A stretch of DNA of 35,722 nucleotides from an uncultured Chloroflexota bacterium (GTDB taxonomy: Bacteria; Chloroflexota; Limnocylindria; Limnocylindrales; CSP1-4): the NCBI GenBank assembly GCA_903925955.1, contig CAIYHO010000082.1:1-35722 (forward strand), in the 5' to 3' direction. The notes below the pieces were generated by a model. It was not told the origin of the DNA. It ran no database searches and worked only from the letters and a program-made list of their open reading frames with translations. This document shows positions 33,323 through 35,722 of the stretch, one piece after another (within the stretch, counting starts at the first letter, position 1; every line of letters starts with the position of its first letter). A program made the position numbers and the translations under genes.

Positions 33323-33814
33323 ATGCCAGTCCTGCATGCGAAACCAGCACCACCCAGCGACGACAAGCGCTGGAAGATCGTGGAGACCCGGATGCGTCGC
33401 ATGGGCGACCGTCCGTATGCGCTCATCGAGGCGCTCCACGCCGCCCAAGAGGCGTTTGGCTACCTTGACGAGAGCGCCCTCAACTACGTGGGCGACACGC
33501 TGGGCGTCCCGCACTCGCGCGTCTACGGCGTGGCCACGTTCTACTCGTACTTCACGCTCAAGCCGCAGGGCGAGCACACGTGCGTCGTCTGTACAGGCAC
33601 CGCCTGCTACATCAACGGCGCCAAGGACATCCTCGCGGGCATCGAGCGCGAGCTTGGCGTCAAGCCCAAGCAGACAACGCCGGACGGCAAGCTTTCCATC
33701 CTGACGGCGCGCTGTCTCGGCGCCTGCAGCCTGGCGCCAGCGGTCATCGTGGACGGCGCCGTCATGGGCAAGATCGGGGCGGCCGACCTGGTTGCCCAAC
33801 TGGAGGCGATGTGA
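33323..33814 (+). CDS. hoxE: HoxE, [2Fe-2S] subunit of bidirectional hydrogenase diaphorase
   Basis: The ATG at 33323 has GGAGGG five bases upstream. The 163-aa protein is a thioredoxin-like [2Fe-2S] subunit of the NuoE/HoxE family. The cluster ligands are visible as C90-x4-C95 (CTGTAC) and C131-x3-C135 (CLGAC), and the N-terminal helical region has the usual FGYLDE and GVATFYSYF motifs. It passes electrons between the flavin subunit HoxF and the rest of the complex in the cytoplasm. Its TGA overlaps the hoxF GTG by four bases. Taken alone it could be NuoE, but the following hoxF and hoxU forms make a Hox complex more likely. Confidence 0.88.
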   Translation: MPVLHAKPAPPSDDKRWKIVETRMRRMGDRPYALIEALHAAQEAFGYLDESALNYVGDTLGVPHSRVYGVATFYSYFTLKPQGEHTCVVCTGTACYINGAKDILAGIERELGVKPKQTTPDGKLSILTARCLGACSLAPAVIVDGAVMGKIGAADLVAQLEAM

Positions 33815-35463
33815 GCGAGCAGCCAGCCGCGGCACGGCCTGTCCGTCACCGCGCCGCCGTCGCCACCACCGCAGGCGAGACGCGAGCCTCCGCGTACGTG
33901 TGCGAAGCCGCGTCCTGCATGTCGGCGCAGGCCCACGACATCACGGTCAACCTTGCTGCGCAGTGCGCGGCCGCGGGCCTCACCGATGTCATGGTCAAGC
34001 GCGTCGGCTGTCTGGGCCTCTGCGCCGCAGGTCCGCTTGTGGAGATCCCCCAGACGGGCGAGCTCTTCGCGCAGGTCAAGCCTGGCGATCTTGGCGGCCT
34101 GATCACAGCCCTCAAGCACGTGAAGCCCGGCGCCACGCCCAAGCCCCAGGGCCCCTTCTTTGAGAAGCAGCTCCGCGTTGCCACGGAGAACATGGGCCGC
34201 GTGGACCCGGAGTCCCTTGAGGACTACGTCGGCCGCGGCGGTTACGAAGCGCTCCAGAGCGTGCTTGCGGATATGACCTCCACCGAGGTCCGCGAGGTGA
34301 TCAGCCAGAGCGGTCTCCGCGGTCGCGGCGGCGCCGGCTACCCCACGGCCCTCAAGTGGACCACCGTGGCCAAGGCCGAGGGCAAGCAGAAGTACGTCAT
34401 CTGCAACGCCGATGAAGGCGACCCGGGCGCGTTCATGGACCGCAGCGTCCTGGAGAGCGACCCGTTCAGGATCCTCGAGGGCATGGCGATCGCCGCGTTC
34501 GCCGTCCACGCCACCGAGGGCTACATCTACTGCCGCGCGGAGTACCCGCTTGCGGTTGCCCGCCTGCGCACGGCCATCCGCCTCGCACAGCGCGCCGGGT
34601 TCCTGGGCGCCAACATCGCCGACACCTCGTTCACCTTCGACGTCCAAGTCCGGCTTGGCGCGGGCGCCTTCGTCTGCGGCGAGGAGACGGCGCTGATCGC
34701 GTCGGTTGAGGGCAAGCGTGGCACGCCGCGTCCGCGTCCGCCGTATCCGGCCGTTGAAGGGCTGTACGGCTGCCCCACGCTGATCAACAACGTGGAGACG
34801 TTTGCCAACGTCCCGGCCATCCTGCGCAAGGGCGCGGACTGGTACGCGTCGATTGGCCTTGGGAAGAGCAGGGGGACCAAGGTCTTCGCGCTCGCCGGGC
34901 GTATCGTCAACACGGGCCTCGTGGAGGTGCCGATGGGCATGACCCTGCGCGAGATCATCTACGACATCGGCGGCGGGATCATCGACGGGCGACCCTTCAA
35001 GGCCGTCCAGACCGGCGGCCCGTCGGGCGGCTGCATCCCGGCCGACTACCTCGACAGCCCGGTCAGCTACGAGACCCTGATTGATCTTGGATCCTTCATG
35101 GGCTCGGGCGGCATGATCGTCATGGACGACACCGCCTGCATGGTGGACGTCGCCCGCTACTTCCAGGACTTCTGCCGCGACGAGTCGTGCGGCAAGTGCA
35201 CCCCCTGCCGCGTCGGCACCACCCAGATGTACAGGCTCCTCGACCAGATCACCCGCGGAGCGGCGACGATGGACGACCTGGCCACGCTCGAACGCCTGGC
35301 CGGCATCGTCCAGAAGACGGCGCTGTGCGGGCTCGGGCAGGGAGCGCCCAACCCGATCTTCAGCACGCTGCGCTACTTCCGGGACGAGTACATGGCCCAC
35401 ATCGTGGACAGGGTCTGCCCCGCCGGCGTCTGCACGATCACTCCGGTGGAGGTGATGGCATGA
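33811..35463 (+). CDS. hoxF: HoxF, NAD-binding flavin subunit of bidirectional hydrogenase
   Basis: The ORF track begins at 33580 inside hoxE; the GTG at 33811, overlapping the hoxE stop (GTGA), gives 550 aa. Residues 25-110 are an extra thioredoxin-like [2Fe-2S] domain with C31-x4-C36 and C67-x3-C71, which is typical of HoxF and absent from NuoF. The NuoF-type core follows: [12 protein letters not shown] near 170 for FMN and NADH, then [15 protein letters not shown]. The C-terminal [4Fe-4S] site is CGKCTPC near 460-466 with a last Cys in LCGLGQG near 505. The protein oxidises NADH or reduces NAD+ and exchanges electrons through HoxU with the hydrogenase. It ends CPAGVC plus nine residues, without the ferredoxin domain of HndC. 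A formate dehydrogenase diaphorase is the main alternative. Confidence 0.88.
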   Translation: MSEQPAAARPVRHRAAVATTAGETRASAYVCEAASCMSAQAHDITVNLAAQCAAAGLTDVMVKRVGCLGLCAAGPLVEIPQTGELFAQVKPGDLGGLITALKHVKPGATPKPQGPFFEKQLRVATENMGRVDPESLEDYVGRGGYEALQSVLADMTSTEVREVISQSGLRGRGGAGYPTALKWTTVAKAEGKQKYVICNADEGDPGAFMDRSVLESDPFRILEGMAIAAFAVHATEGYIYCRAEYPLAVARLRTAIRLAQRAGFLGANIADTSFTFDVQVRLGAGAFVCGEETALIASVEGKRGTPRPRPPYPAVEGLYGCPTLINNVETFANVPAILRKGADWYASIGLGKSRGTKVFALAGRIVNTGLVEVPMGMTLREIIYDIGGGIIDGRPFKAVQTGGPSGGCIPADYLDSPVSYETLIDLGSFMGSGGMIVMDDTACMVDVARYFQDFCRDESCGKCTPCRVGTTQMYRLLDQITRGAATMDDLATLERLAGIVQKTALCGLGQGAPNPIFSTLRYFRDEYMAHIVDRVCPAGVCTITPVEVMA

Positions 35464-35722
35464 CCACCGTCTACACCCTGCGGATCGACGGCAAGGATGT
35501 CGCCGGCTCGGAGGGTGCGACGATCCTGGAGGTGGCGAGGGAGAACGGGATCGACATCCCGACGCTCTGCCACCTCGAAGGCATCTCTCCTCGCGGTGCC
35601 TGCCGCCTCTGCATGGTCGAGATCGCGGGCTCACCGAGGCTCGCCGCGGCCTGCCTGACGAAGGTCATCGAAGGCATGGAGGTCACGGCGCACTCCGAGC
35701 TCCTGCTGGAGTACCGCCGCAC
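35460..35722 (+). CDS. hoxU: HoxU, iron-sulfur subunit (partial, 3' end outside window)
   Basis: This gene is missing from the ORF track because it runs off the right edge; 87 codons are visible. The ATG at 35460 overlaps the hoxF stop (ATGA). The visible part is a plant-type [2Fe-2S] domain with ligands C37, C48, C51 and C64 in the spacing x10, x2, x12. The surrounding motifs ([35 protein letters not shown]) match HoxU rather than the long NuoG. HoxU links the HoxEF diaphorase to the hydrogenase dimer HoxYH. Total length and further [4Fe-4S] domains cannot be judged here. Confidence 0.85.
   Translation, partial: MTTVYTLRIDGKDVAGSEGATILEVARENGIDIPTLCHLEGISPRGACRLCMVEIAGSPRLAAACLTKVIEGMEVTAHSELLLEYRR

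Noticed and set aside
1-35722. CRISPR arrays, insertion sequences, phage genes or integrases
   Set aside because: No regularly spaced repeats, transposase motifs, terminal inverted repeats or integrase-like ORFs were seen on either strand.

Overview
This is a high-GC bacterial chromosome segment. The gene content and style suggest a Chloroflexota-like soil or freshwater bacterium: a long MoxR/DUF58/VWA gene train with a cysteine-containing VWA insert, a DUF1015 protein, a GNAT-first Pat-type acetyltransferase, and a Hox-type diaphorase. This placement is inference from the sequence alone; no marker gene is present. Both tRNA genes encode their 3' CCA.

Left third (1-13726, minus strand): one compact transcription unit of eight genes. 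In order of transcription they are an exported membrane protein (819 aa), an ABC ATPase, an ABC-2 permease, a large Gly/Gln-repeat membrane protein, a MoxR AAA+ ATPase, a DUF58 protein, a BatA-like VWA membrane protein, and a second, larger VWA membrane protein cut by the left edge. Genes overlap by 1-4 bases or lie within about 30 bases. They look like one envelope-associated machine in which MoxR acts on VWA/DUF58 partners alongside an ABC exporter. Its substrate is unknown.

Middle (13943-24881): after a divergent control region come a DUF1015 protein and an alpha/beta-hydrolase-fold protein whose nucleophile is Gly instead of Ser. These are followed by tRNA-Glu(CTC), then a dgcN-dgcA pair predicted to convert D-glutamate to N-acetyl-L-glutamate. 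Next are a small orphan protein, a 1002-aa membrane hybrid histidine kinase with PAS, HisKA, ATPase and receiver domains, a small helical protein on the opposite strand, a lipoprotein, and an orphan DNA methyltransferase on the minus strand.

Right part (24965-35722): a Pat-like protein acetyltransferase fused to an ADP-forming acyl-CoA synthetase module faces away from an AcuC-like deacetylase. Together they look like a writer/eraser pair for acetyl-lysine control of metabolism. Next come a secreted seven-repeat RCC1 protein with paired cysteines, tRNA-Arg(TCT), a PAS/half-receiver chimera that looks like the scar of a deleted kinase, and a DegT-type PLP enzyme on the minus strand. The window ends inside hoxEFU, the diaphorase module of a bidirectional NAD-linked [NiFe] hydrogenase. 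hoxY and hoxH would be expected just beyond the right edge.
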